A DNA stretch of 64,000 nucleotides from Pyrrhoderma lamaoense (taxonomy: Eukaryota; Basidiomycota; Agaricomycetes; Hymenochaetales; Hymenochaetaceae), in assembly GCA_002794735.1 (NCBI GenBank), contig NBAZ01000001.1, positions 3,162,001 through 3,226,000 of the forward strand, written 5' to 3'. Under the pieces are notes generated by a model that worked only from the letters and a program-made list of their open reading frames with translations, made no database searches and was not told where the DNA came from. Positions 1-11,533 of this stretch are shown in pieces. Position 1 is the stretch's first letter. Every line of letters starts with the position of its first letter. The translations under genes and the position numbers were made by a program.

Positions 1-123
1 TCCCAAGCAGAGTAAGAAGACCGTATAAAAGTAGTAAATATGGCTTAGTAAGTCTACATAGACAACATTGGTATCTGATAGTAATCATACCTTCAGCGCC
101 AGCTTGATTCCATGTAGCTAGCG

Positions 124-956
124 CTACAGGATACTAATCGGCAAAAACTTAAGTAAGCGAATATTACAATTCGCTTCCACAAATAATTGACGTACCCTGA
201 ACAATGTATTGCATTTCTCAGCAGAATGGTTTGTGACAAAAACGAATAAGATAAAAGGCACGACAGTTAGGACCCAGTATCTAGTTGCATAAAGGATCAA
301 GAGATGTGACATGATAAATAGTTGAAAGAGTTACCTGCAAAATAGATAGGAGCATTTAACAGCCGTCCATCTTGACTTTTAATAATTTCACTCTTCCCGA
401 TATATCTTGAAATACATATGAAATATTCTAACCTTCCAGATCTGAAACGCATTGGGTTTGATTTGAGCTGTAGAACATGAATGCAGAAAAATTTCACGTA
501 CGTATTTGTATTCTCTAGGAATGCATACAAACCAGTCCCAAACAACAACGGAGTCTGAGTATTCCAAACGATAGGAGCCAAAAATAAGTCACTCTGTGAA
601 GAATAATTTGTGTAAAGTGTTACAAAACGACTCACACATGCCTATGAACAATATTATAGGAATCGAATCGATTATTGGATTGTGATCATGAAAGATAGGG
701 GACCATCGAGTACTTACAGCAGAAAAATATCTGAGTTCTGTGGTATATCTTTACTCAATGCAATGAGATCAATCATAACGAAGGAATACGCACACAAAGA
801 TAAAATACTTGGCTTCAGCGACTTGGGGAGGAAGACCACTAGTAGAGTCGGCCATAGAATCAACTGTCGAGTGGGATTGTGGGGATGGAAGGATGCGATA
901 GAAATGAGAGGCAAATTTAAAGAGAAATGCTCAAGGAAATATCCTGTCATAAGCAT
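124..956 (-). CDS. uncertain multi-exon membrane protein (fragmentary model)
   Basis: Several hydrophobic stretches on the minus strand look like exons of one membrane protein. The first, from an ATG at 956, holds a hydrophobic segment (LILWPTLLVVFLP) and ends at a consensus donor GTAAGT near 719. A second at about 594-503 (SDLFLAPIVWNTQTPLLFG) lies between a CACAG acceptor and a GTACGT donor. A third near 312-190 contains a 20-residue hydrophobic run (VLTVVPFILFVFV). I could not join them into one clean frame, and no family motif is recognisable. A wax-synthase-like or receptor-like membrane protein was considered without real support. The gene may continue beyond the left edge. Confidence 0.3.
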
Positions 957-1017
957 ACGTACTTCTGAGAGAATCGAAGAGCAAAGTAGCGGACGTGGTG
1001 CGCTTTTACCAGGTTAA

Positions 1018-2223
1018 ATATAATTACAAGTCTATATAAACTTGTCCAACAAATAACCAATTCAAAAAGGAAGATTAAAAGTGAAATGGACCGACCGAGG
1101 AATCAAGCCGCCGAGGGACCAATCAGACTAGTCAATATCACGCTCCATTGAAATGGCATGTAAACAAAATTTTGGCCTTTTGCGTGGGATCAAATCATAG
1201 TTAATTTTATTCAAAAAGAGGTCAATACTAGAATGCTTTTTACGGCATAACTGATGGAATGATTGGAAATATATCTTCAAAGCCACGAGAAAAATTTAGC
1301 GAAAGAAGAAGGTGCATTCAACCGTCGTTCTGTCATACTTATCCCCTATAATTTCCTATTGATTACGGTCAGTAAACCTTGAACGTATCATGCTTCCCAC
1401 CCGCACCTTCAATGACGGACAGACACGACACCTACAGATAAGCTTTCTCTAGTCCGTCATAGAATGCAGTCAAGGGAGAAAGCTAATATGCCTTTTTGTA
1501 ACGTGTTGCCCACATGAAGAATATCAATACATCAACACTACACGAGATTCCTTCCGAAATGATATTTCACAGACTTATTGACGTGACTAAAACGATCGGA
1601 GATGGTGTCCTCGATCCCAATACAGAGTTACGATTAACCCGATAGGAAGGGCCGATTGCTAGAGAGATTTATTGTGTGGGAAATCTGCTTTTATCCATGC
1701 ATCCATTGGAGACTAGAGGATACTCCCCCTTGAATCATATCAAAACACGCATACACTTGTCGCGTGATCCGTTGCCGTCCTCCTGAATAAATGTAGTAAT
1801 CGGCCCCTGAGCTCTGCCTATTTGTACTAATTAAGTCACAATTTTCAACTATACCTGCAGATCATACCAACACCCTTGCAGTGCTATTCGGACCCAACCA
1901 ATAAATGCAAGTGTTAGAAGCGAGATTGTTTCAATGGAGGCAGAAAACAGAGCTTTCGATATATCATTGGGTCAAGCAACAAAAGCAATTCCTTGTCCAA
2001 TCGGATTTGATGAGGCATCAGAGTTATTATTGGATATTAGACCGCGTGTCTTCCGCAGGAAAATAGGAATATAGTTTAGACTATATTCAGATTTGGGAAC
2101 TCAAAGAAGTAGTGAATCAACGATAAATTGGCGAATGAAACATAAAACAAAAAAAGGCGAACAGTATCAGGTTTACCAAAACATTATCAACACAAGATTA
2201 CTTGCTTAGGCTCTCAAAGAACC
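1018..2223. other. gene-free stretch, nothing recognised
   Basis: About 1.2 kb of A+T-rich sequence with no long open frame, no clear splice-bounded exon and no repeat that I could see. It lies upstream of the uncertain membrane gene and downstream of the F-box gene, so it holds the 3' region of the latter and possibly the promoter of the former. Confidence 0.4.
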
Positions 2224-3079
2224 TTACATATTTGCCCACTCCGGGACAAATGGCAAGCCGGAACCTCTCATTCTCCTTCCATAAGCCATAACCCCGGCCT
2301 TCGAACCAATCAACTCATTTCTAATCCCCATCCCCGATTCACTAGTCTTACTATTGCCACCAAAGCGGCTTCTTGTGATTATATCGTGTTTCCTTGAGAC
2401 AGTAATGATGTTCGCTCCCAAATCTCGGTCTCGAACCATCTGAGCAAGTTTGTCTCTACGAATACACCATTTGAGCCTACGGATTACTGGAAGCAAGCGA
2501 GGTGCACATGGCTCAGAATCCGGTAGGACACGTGCTAGTGCCGTAGGAGACTTTCGTTGGAGATGAGTAGAAAGGACGTGTCGTACATGCGACAACTGCA
2601 ACCTACGAGAGTTCTCATACAGTTTCACAGACTAGTAACAAGATAGATGTGATGAGCCTTTATGATCATCAAACAGGATCTCTTACCAGCATCTAGTAAA
2701 CCTAATCTCACCTCTTTAGAATTGAAATATACGCCCATTCGCCAGCGTCTCTCAATACCAAGACCCCGGAGAACACCCCATTGCACGAGATCAGGAATCG
2801 TCGGACGGAGCGTTCCTCCGTGTCCGAAGAGAGAATGCTTTACTCTCGATGGCGCCACAATCAGTATACGGCTCTTGTGTAGTATTGGATCCTGGGCGAG
2901 AACATTCAATGAAGGAGAGATGTGGCTAAGAACGTCTAGGTCTGGTAAATCAAGGTACGATACTGTATATGAGAGTTAATCAAGTTTATTCTTAGTGTCT
3001 GACTTGTTCACTTACAAATATGAAGTATGACCTCAGGAGGCAGGGTCTCGAGTATGTTCGTCGGTAAAGTGTGCGTCAT
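2224..3079 (-). CDS. F-box protein
   Basis: Predicted substrate-recognition subunit of an SCF ubiquitin ligase. Exon 1 starts at the ATG at 3079 and encodes the beginning of an F-box (LETLPPEVILHI). A donor GTAAGT interrupts the box, and exon 2 continues it (YLDVLSHISPSLNVLAQDP) after a TACCAG acceptor near 2953. Downstream comes a conserved-looking block (PTIPDLVQWGVLRGLGIERR), then a basic region rich in Arg and His. A further intron near 2640 separates the last exon, which ends EWANM-stop. The C-terminal half contains no LRR, WD40 or Kelch repeat, so the substrate cannot be guessed. The F-box call rests on the LPPE..L.I..yL pattern only. The last exon ends in a possible donor (GTAAGG), so a further small exon cannot be excluded. 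Confidence 0.65.
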
Positions 3080-3401
3080 TATCTCAATAATCGACTGAAA
3101 CAAGACATTCACAACGACGTTGTTGTTAGCTTTTGTTAAAGCGTTATGTACTAAGTCATAAATCTCAAGGAAAAGGAACGACGACTACTCCTATAATTCA
3201 ACAACAACTGCGCACGGGTTAGGAGTGGGATCAATAACTGTGACAAGCTGTGTGACTCATAAGGTCCGCATCTTTAATTTAATCTTAACTGATAATCTAT
3301 TACTAAAATAGTTACATAATACTAGATACAATCCGACAGAAGAGATGTGTTGGCTTCTACTCTCATCCTCCACTTGACTTGGTTCGGGAAGGTACAGATT
3401 A
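3080..3401. promoter_or_regulatory. divergent intergenic region, F-box gene / CutC
   Basis: A 322-bp A+T-rich gap separates the start codons of two divergently transcribed genes, so it must contain both promoters. No TATA box, repeat or other motif stood out. Confidence 0.4.
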
Positions 3402-4949
3402 ATGATGGATTCTTATGATAAAGACTTCAAGATTGAAGTCTGTGTAGACTCGATCGAGTCTTCTCTCGCGTTAGTATGGCACACGATTTGAGCTAAATGT
3501 GCACTGAGTATCTATATCTTCCGTTCTCGTCATCCGTTTGCGGATATGCTGCTCTTAATTAATTGATCACTATGAAGTGCCATTCAGGGAGGTGCAAACA
3601 GACTCGAAATATGTGGGAATCTAGCACTTGGTGGTGGAACAACTCCTAGTATCGGCCTAGTTCATCTTATCAAACAAGTCTGCCCAAACAATATTGATTT
3701 AATGGTATGTCTACATCTATAGATATAGAATCAAGCGCATAGTGTCTATCACTTCTAAGCATAATAATCATTTTCATGTATATGCGAAACCCCGCACTTC
3801 ATATGAATAACGAAGATTATGATTCGACCGCGTGTTGGGGACTTCTTATACTCTGAACTCGAAATCGAAGTAATGAAGACTGACATCCGCAACTTTGCTA
3901 CAGTTGGTGTGACTGGTGTTGTGTTGGGAGTACTATGTGCAGATGGTACTATCGATGCCCAGAGGACTCGGATTCTTGTCAATACTTCTACGGATCTTGG
4001 ACTGCAAGGTTCACATCAGTTCCACTTGTACACTTCTAACTTCAATCGAAGTTAGAAACGTGTATAGCTTCTGGTTAAGTCCGTTTCAGCGATAGATACT
4101 AATTTATTTATCTCGGCACCTTTTTATATTCTTATAGTTTGCTTCCACCGTGCATTTGACATGACTGTTGACCAGCGACAAGGCACGTGGTTCCAAATCA
4201 ATACAAAGCTCACGTCGATAAACTTTTGTATTGGCGTATTTATATAGCTCTTCAGGTTTTACTTAACATCAGGGGGATTACACGTATCCTTACAAGGTAA
4301 ACGGACATGATTTATTTCTGATAAACTACACGTTCCCTTATCATCTATTCAATCCATTGGTATTACAAATTGATTAAATATTCTACTTCATATTCAATGC
4401 TCTAAACCAAGCTCGGTGCTTATTCTAATGCCTTTAAACAGTGGCGGAGTCCCTTTCGCTCCGAGTGACAAGGGTATCTCTTCCCTTTCTGATCTTCTGG
4501 AATTCATATCTTCTACTTCTTCAACTCCCGCTCGCTCCGAAGGGCTCGGGAGTTCTACGTTCCCCACAAAAAAAGATGGTCAATGCCCGTTGGAGATAAT
4601 GCCAGGTTCAGGTATAAATGGACAGAGTGCATCTGGATTGCTTCGTGCACTTCTACCTCTGGGAATTCGTTCTTTGCATCTTAGCGGGGGTCGTTTTATT
4701 AATTGTGCTATGTCCGATGATGGCTTTCTTGAGGATTATATCTCAGAAAAGAAGATTTCTGATGACAGAACGGGAGAAAACATTACGCAAATGGTGACGA
4801 AAGGTATGCTATATCGTCCGATGGACATGGGCATGGGTGCCGGTGGGGAAAGGGACTGGCAAGTTTGGCGGACGAATGCTGCATCAGTTCAAGCAGTACG
4901 GCGTGTTGTGGATCAGGAATGGGCTACTTTTATAGATAGCAAAACTTAG
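3402..4949 (+). CDS. cutC: CutC family copper homeostasis protein
   Basis: Member of the CutC TIM-barrel family linked to copper homeostasis; the biochemical activity of the family is unsettled. Exon 1 (3402-3473) encodes DFKIEVCVDSIESSLA. Exon 2 (3588-3704) encodes GGANRLEICGNLALGGGTTP. Exon 3 (from about 3816) encodes IMIRPRVGDFLYS and the block GVVLGVLCADGTIDAQRTR. Exon 4 (from 4140) encodes VCFHRAFDMT. The last exon carries SGGVPFAPSD and IMPGSGING, with LRALLPLGIRSLHLSGG, and stops at 4949. All are hallmark CutC blocks in the right order. The stretch expected between FHRAFDMT and the SGG block is not clearly readable between about 4200 and 4416, so the model there is incomplete. The gene is convergent with the desaturase downstream. 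Confidence 0.85.
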
Positions 4950-5229
4950 TTGTAAATATGCATACAAGATACAAAGCGTCTACATAAAATGGAAATTTAG
5001 TTGAAGTGTACATACCACACAATAACATTTGAACAATATACAATCTAAATCCTAGATGGGATGCAAGTTCGGAAGTTAAGATACTAGAACAGGTTGACAA
5101 AATGGGGTAGTGACTATTGGAGTCAATATAGACTAGAAGAATTTAACATCCACAATTGTACATTGCGCCGTTTGTTAGCATGGTTTCTTAAGGGCATTTT
5201 CCGTGTGCACTAATAAGTCGGTTATTTGC

Positions 5230-7319
5230 CTATACTTTAACCCTGGCGACTCTCAGCTGACGGGCTCTCTTTTTAGCTGCACGAGAATGATTATTCATCC
5301 CTCCATGGAAGGCGGTTGACGCATCGACTGTGTCGTTATCCACCCTAACGGAGTAATTTCGTAGAAAGGACGCGCCGCCAGGCTACAATATACAAAAAAA
5401 TTAAGCGTTAGAAAAGCCAAAGGAGACGTAAAGGGAAGAAAGGAGATCATTGAGTAAATTCTTCTCACATGTTCCTTCAGGTAACTTGTAACGTCAACCG
5501 CGTATCCATCAAGAAGTACAACACAACGTCCCGCTTTCGAGTTCACATACTCGTGAAGCTCCTTAATATCCCATACTTGGAGCTTTTCTGTCATATCTAG
5601 TGTGTCACTAGTGTAGTAACTGTCATCAAAATCCGTGTGAGGCGGATGGATGTGAATATGAGCATCTTCGCCGTTTTCATTGATCAGTTTCTCCCTTTGA
5701 CGTCTCATCCACTCCGCTGCTTCTATTATATCATCCTCACGAGCTCGTCTCAAGCCCTTGATGAGTCCTAGCCGATGTAAAACGAGAATTACCCATTTTG
5801 AGGGATCCCAATTTGAAGCCGATGGGCCGGCACGAAAGTCTTGGGGAAAGCATGCTACAGAGTACAATGCATTTTCAGACATAACAAGTCTCAAAAAATG
5901 TAATGAGTAGATCTTACATGCTTAAGTCATCCAGATGATAATGTAGATTCCAAATTAGAACACAAATGATGATCTTCGTTTGAAACTGAGATAGTACTCA
6001 CGAAATTATGGTTCCCTTCTCCACATGTGAGCATAGCCACTAGCTGAACTATTTCTTAAGTACTTGCTTACAAGAGATAGTGACCAACGTACCAGGTTTC
6101 CCTTTGAAGTATTCTCATCAGAGTATGGTTGTAGACCTTCCCAATGAGCCAAACTAACCAGGTCGTACAATCTCTTAAAATTAAGAAAACTAGACAATAA
6201 GAAGCATCACTTACGAGTTCACGCAGAAGGTGCAATGCCAAACTGAAAAGATTAAAGAAGGTACGTGGATGAACAAGATAAAACAACAGGAAAGGAAGTG
6301 GGGCTTACCAAGTATCCGAGCCACGAGGCCACCGTAAATGAAGGCGCCAAGCGGGTCACCCCAAACAGTACCTACCAAAGTAGGGAAGACCAGACCGAAG
6401 AACAGAGCGAGGGGAACTGATTTTTCAAAAATTAAAATTAACAAGAAAAACTGTCAATTATAACGGGAATCTCACTAACCGAAGTATTTGTGTTGGAACC
6501 TTACAACTTTGAGTCGGTTGTACGACTTAAGCATTTAAATGGTATATTTAAAGAAACTAATAACGCACCTGGATCGTTATCCAGATCGTCCCGCTCTATT
6601 AGCGCCATCTTGTCGTATTTCGGTTTGTAAAAAATCCATCCCATATGAGAAAACAAGAGACCTCGAGTGGCAGCATATCTACGAGAAACGATTAACGAGA
6701 TAGAAATTGAATACGTTGATTAGCTAATTTACGGGTCTTGTATAGGGTCGTCGGTAAACCTCTGATTCTAAGAGATCAACAGTGAGGATGAGAAAAGAAG
6801 CAGCATTGCTCACATGGTGTAGCCGGTGCCTAAGACACCTAATCATCCACAAGAAGTTCTGTAAATAGCCAAGAGAACTAAGCCAAAGTGAGACTAGACG
6901 TACCACCACTAAATTTTTACATTAATCTATACCCATTAGAATACCTATCTTTGAGCTTACCTTAATGGATCCCTGAAAGGCCATTGAACCAAGTGCCGTC
7001 AGGATTAGTCTGACCCGAATGTCGCTCGAAAAGCTCGGTGAGAGTACAAACGATGGTAACCAATGGTTATTCTAGTAGGTATTCAGTACGGTAGTAATGT
7101 TCAAAAGACTATCCTTCAAAAAGCTGAAGTTTACCCAAACATCGAAGCTTGCCAGTCAAGTATAAAAAGTAACAAGGTTGCTCGAGGTAAATTCCAGACT
7201 GGCTTAAGATACATCCCAATGCACGTCGCAATATGTGCGCTAACAAATAAGACGGCATTTCCCCACCAGATCTTGCCTGAAGGTGGTGTAGGATTTTTTT
7301 TCGAGTCGTCTTTGATCAT
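5230..7319 (-). CDS. OLE1: acyl-CoA delta-9 desaturase with C-terminal cytochrome b5 domain
   Basis: ER membrane enzyme that introduces the delta-9 double bond into stearoyl- and palmitoyl-CoA, taking electrons through its own cytochrome b5 domain. Reading 5' to 3' on the minus strand: KIWWGNAVLF and PRATLLLFILDW (first membrane segments); histidine box 1 in GYHRLYSHRAF; then ALGSMAFQGSIK; box 2 in LRHRLHHRFTDDP; GWIFYKPKYDKMAL; another membrane span; NSLAHWEGLQPYSDENTSKG; box 3 in GEGNHNF-H-H; FPQDFRAGP; and a cytochrome b5 domain with the heme motif HPGG. The stop is at 5230. About ten exons. The frame breaks at two homopolymers (7014-7016 and 5843-5849). The final two His codons of box 3 need a 3-nt exon at 5918-5920. 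Exon 3 adds a few residues (NFLWMIRC) where the family usually has WW. The start at 7319 is preferred because it leads directly into the conserved N-terminus; upstream in-frame starts are possible. Confidence 0.92.
5918..5920 (-). other. OLE1: candidate 3-nt microexon (CAT, His) in the desaturase
   Basis: On the minus strand the trinucleotide CAT is bounded by CTTAAG and GTAAGA, acceptable acceptor and donor sites. The preceding exon (6002-6043) ends ...GEGNHNF at a GTGAGT donor. The following exon starts at 5854 with a single CAT after CTGTAG. Family members have HNFHH here, and all three histidine boxes bind the di-iron centre. Inclusion of this exon supplies the missing histidine. This is an inference from conservation, not proven. 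Confidence 0.55.
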
Positions 7320-8533
7320 TGTACTAGAGACGTTAGAAACAACTTGAAATATACGTTGAGACAAGATGTTGGGGTGTCAGGAGAGCGCACAGGAAATTCA
7401 ACACATTTTAAATCAGCAGAAATATGTCCGCTAGTCCAAAAACGCGTGATCATAGAAGTCCGGTATTTGATGATGATGATGAGAAGCGTTGCTTCAAAAA
7501 AAAATAGCTTGCCTACGGTTGACCGGAATGAACCGCAAGGCAGCCTAGAAGTATATTGTACTTTGGGATGACGCACAGCGAGCCTTAAATTTTGTGTATC
7601 ATGGATACAACAACGTTTTAGCATCTCAGGGTACATGATAATGGATTAGTGATGAGACCTGGATTGTAGAAGATATACCGAAAACCGGATTTCGGGGAAC
7701 TCTCACGCATAGAACCGAAAAGCTCCCACACTTTGTAATTGATAAGAAACTTCAAACTATAAAGCCAAGCGGGAGAAGGCATTGCAACAGCGACAAGATG
7801 CAGTTCTTCTAACTATTAGCTTCTGTGATGGGGTTCAGCAAGGGACTCCGTAAACAACTTTAATCTAAATAATTCTAAATCACGTGGTTATTCTAAGCTT
7901 TTTACGATTCTAATGGTACATTTTTATTTGATTATTCAAAACTTATGGTTGCTTCAGTACCCTCTATGTCCGCACCGATTGATTAAAATTAAAGTAAAAT
8001 TAAGATTAAATTTCACGTTTGATCGAGTGGTTTTGTATCCCTGGAAACTGAGAGCTCATGTGCTTATCGTCCTTTTAATGCTTCAGTGGTAAGGTGGCAC
8101 ACATTCGGATTTCCGAACATCTGCGGATACAAATCCGGAAGATTCATGAAATTAGTAGATGAGAATTTGTGTGGGAACCAGAGCAATCGAAATTTTTACT
8201 TGAAAGTATCATCTAAGTACATGTAATTCCGATGTGATGTTTTGTCTGGATTCAGGAGTCATCAAGGTGTTAATGCCCAGATAGGCTTTTGCTTTTGCTT
8301 CTAAAAGCCAGAGAGACGTACTAGTAAGCTAGTAATCAGAGAGTTAGAGATACTGTATCAAGAAAATTTACCCCTCTTGAGTAGATGGGAGTCATAATCA
8401 AATTAAATATAATAATACTCATAATAAACAACGCGTCAACAAATACCCATAACACGTGATGCCCTGAATGTGACAGAACAGTCAACGTTTGGCAGAGAAT
8501 GTGGCTCTAAATTAAACATAACCCCTTATCCCA
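7320..8533. promoter_or_regulatory. divergent intergenic region, OLE1 / RSC4-like
   Basis: About 1.2 kb between the divergent starts of the desaturase and the bromodomain gene. It is A+T-rich, with short open frames on both strands that look like chance. It must contain both promoters. I see no clear TATA box at a sensible distance and no repeat. Confidence 0.4.
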
Positions 8534-11133
8534 ATGTCTAAGCGGGAGATAGCCACGAACCCTGATACAGATATCGAGGCACCACGATCAAAGCGACGCA
8601 AAGATGTTTTGCGTGAGGAAGCTATCGACGACATAGACCCTAATGATCCGGGGCAAGCAGCGACCAGGACAACGATGACGCAGGTGAATTCGACGCTAGC
8701 TATGAACCTAAATTGAGTCCAGAGGAAGTGCGTGACGAAGGTTTGAAGGTACTTCAGGTGTTGAAAGATGCTGTTAACAAGGAGTGAGTAAATCTCGAGA
8801 CGCGACTTACGAACATGGTGTCGCAGTTTCAGTTAATTACATGCATATCCAATTCCTTCCTATGTAACATATAAAGTATGCTGACGGCCTACTGCCCTCT
8901 TGCTTATTTATTCTGATTCAGAGGACGCTCAATCTCTCTTGATTTTTTACGGCTACCATCAAAGAGACAATTTCCAGACTACTACCAAGTCATAAAGAAA
9001 CCAATCGCCCTAGAAGATATCCAAAAGCAACTTGAGAATCTTGAGTATCCATCTCTTGAAGCTCTTAGGGAGGAATTCGAGACCTGCTTCAAGAATGCGA
9101 AAAGATACAATGTTCGAGAAAGTGTCATCTGGAAAGACGCCAAGTCATTGCAGGTAAACGATGTGATTATAGTCAAACGACAGTAATTTATCTTGATTGT
9201 CCAGAAATTAGCAAATAAGGAACTTGATAAGTTGACTCGCAAGGACGTGGATGATGATGCCTCGGATAAAGAAGGAAAGAAGAGGGAAAGGGGTGTAAAT
9301 GTCAATCGTCTCATGAAGAACCGACTGCAGAAACTAGCAAGTATGACTGATGATTCGTATGTGACTTCGTGTTAATATGCAGATGAGGACTCTAGCTAAT
9401 GGTATATACCTTATATAGTAATCGTCAACTAGCATCTGTTTTTATGGATCTGCCCTCCAAGAAGAAGTGGCCAGTGTACTATAAAATCATCAAGAAACCC
9501 ATCTGTATTGAAGATATCTTTGTAAAATGTTCTTTCATTAGATTTGAAGACGTCCCTCTGATAGTCGTGTTTAGAAACGTATCAAAAGGAAAGAATATTC
9601 TACAATAGCGGACTTCATGAACGACGTAGACCTCGTCTTTGCAAATGCAATGCAATTCAATGAAGAACACTCCTTAATATGGGAGGATGCTGCAACTCTG
9701 AAAGTTTGTTGGCTTTTTTCTCTGAGATGACTTGTTGATTGACGTTTAATATTGGAAAACAGGAATATTTTCATCAAATTATGAGTGACCTTCCTGCAAA
9801 ATATAGGTCGGGTAATGACCCGGGGAATGTTGTGCTATCGGAACAAGTTCCCAATCCGAACCCTAAAATACGCTTAAAGCTTCCGACGCAACATCCTGTA
9901 ACCCAGGCAAATGCAGAATCTGATGAAGCACAAAACACGAGTAGCGCGAGTGTTCGTCTCCGTGTGCCACCACTGAATAGTACAAATGTCAACACAAAGA
10001 GTGAATCGTCTACTATTGCAAATAATGTAGCTGATGTTGAGATAGCTGCTACGCCGAGCAAGCCAAAGAAGTCTCAACCTTCGGGTCAGTCGACAACTAT
10101 ACAACCTCCTTCTATCCCTCAAACGCCTCAGCTATCCGCTACTTCTGCTCCTGCTCCTACACCTGTTCAGCCAGCTAAGTCGCCTACTCCAGTGATAGCC
10201 GCACCAACACCCAAACCTGCTGTCACAATTCCAAGTCAACCTTTACAGAACACGACTCCATCCACGCCCGCATCTCAAGTACTCTCTCAACAACTACAAA
10301 CCAATTCTATCAACCCTACAGCCCATAGTCAGTATAATCCTAGCTCTCATATGACTCCGCAGAACTTCTACAACATTACCACTTTCCAACCTTCTCGGAC
10401 ATCAACTCGTGGATCATCAACTCCGGCTCCAACATCAACTCCTACAATACCAGCAGCACCTGCTACCCGTTCTAGTGCACCATCCCCGGCTCCGCCTGTA
10501 AGCGCCGCGGGATTATATAGTATGTATCTTGATCTTTGTCCACCGCAATCGCCTCGAAGCCGGCTGGTGCAGCTTGATTCACGGGCCGGTGTTCGTGTTT
10601 GGGTATTACGCATTCCCACACCAAAAATAATTAACTCTGAAGACGGAGTGAAGGTCATCCTTCGTGAAGTTAAACTTGTTCCACGTGAGGATGATGGGGA
10701 TGGTAGCGAAGATGAGGTTGGGAAAGTAGAACCTGCGCCAATACCAAAGAAGCGTGGCAGAGGGCGCCCAAGAAAGGTACAACAATTTTCTCAACAAGAA
10801 GTAGAAACAGCGCCCTCAGAAGATAAGGAGAAAGACAAAGACAAGGAGAAAAAAGGAAAATCGAACTGGAAAATTGCGGCTGCCTCCGATGTGATCGTAC
10901 AATTGGACGGAAAGCCCATAATAGCTTCAAACCTACCCATATCCTCTCCATTATCAAAGAATACTACCGAACCTTCTCTCCTTGACCAGAGTATGCAAAA
11001 GAGTGAGGAAGCGAAGAGTGCACAAAAGGATACAGTTGAATGGATACTCACCCTGTCTTCAGGTCAACATACTCTGGAGGTTAGTAGGAAGGGAAATACA
11101 GTTTCCTGGCAGGTGTACCTCGTGGTGCCATAG
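8534..11133 (+). CDS. RSC4: tandem bromodomain protein, RSC4-like chromatin remodeller subunit
   Basis: Probable Rsc4-type subunit of the RSC (SWI/SNF-class) nucleosome remodeller, where paired bromodomains read acetylated histone tails. Exon 1 (8534-8783) encodes an acidic N-terminus. Exon 2 (8922 to about 9152) is bromodomain 1: LPSKRQFPDYYQVIKKPI and the Asn-bearing CFKNAKRYN. A charged linker follows. Bromodomain 2 spans the next exons: MDLPSKKKWPVYYKIIKKPI and VFANAMQFNEEHSLIW. The last large exon (from about 9764) holds a long Pro/Thr/Ser-rich region, an AT-hook-like KKRGRGRPRK near 10750, and a folded C-terminus ending WQVYLVVP. Exon 1 has a one-base frame break at the G run 8650-8653: the frame before it (DDIDPND) and after it (KLSPEEVRDEGLKVL) are both clearly coding. 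The tandem arrangement with a C-terminal domain favours Rsc4 over Rsc1/2, which have a BAH domain. Confidence 0.83.
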
Positions 11134-11533
11134 ATATAAACTTTTTTTGGCTATGTTATACGATTTATCATCCTTATTTTTCCGTTTTTTTGTTTCTCTG
11201 CCTTTTTTTTACTATCTGTTCAGTAGTTTTCGATACTTCGTAATAATTTCTTGCTTTATTCTTTGGCTGTACGAAAATCGATTATTAATAAACCCGTATA
11301 CTCTATCTAGATGCAGCGCAAAAAGTTAAACTTATACGATAACTATCCAATATGTATCAAATCTACATGTAAGATAAACACAAATAATAGAAACAGCTGT
11401 CCGTTGTATGAAATGCACAAATCAAGAAAACATAAAGCTTTTATTCAATTTCGTTTCGGCTTCTGATATGTTCCAGCTTCCTCGCCACGGGTCAGCATGT
11501 ACCTCCGCAGTATGTCCTCCCGGTCAGCATTAT
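11134..11533. other. convergent 3' intergenic region
   Basis: 400 bp between the stop codons of two convergent genes (RSC4-like and PFA4). The first part is T-rich with several T runs, consistent with 3' untranslated sequence. Nothing else was seen. Confidence 0.4.

Noticed and set aside
124..956. STE3-type pheromone receptor or wax synthase
   Set aside because: Hydrophobic exons only; none of the conserved residues of either family could be recognised.
5230..7319. Desaturase as a pseudogene because of two frame breaks
   Set aside because: All histidine boxes, splice sites and the cytochrome b5 domain are intact, and the same kind of break occurs in many unrelated essential genes, so consensus error is simpler.
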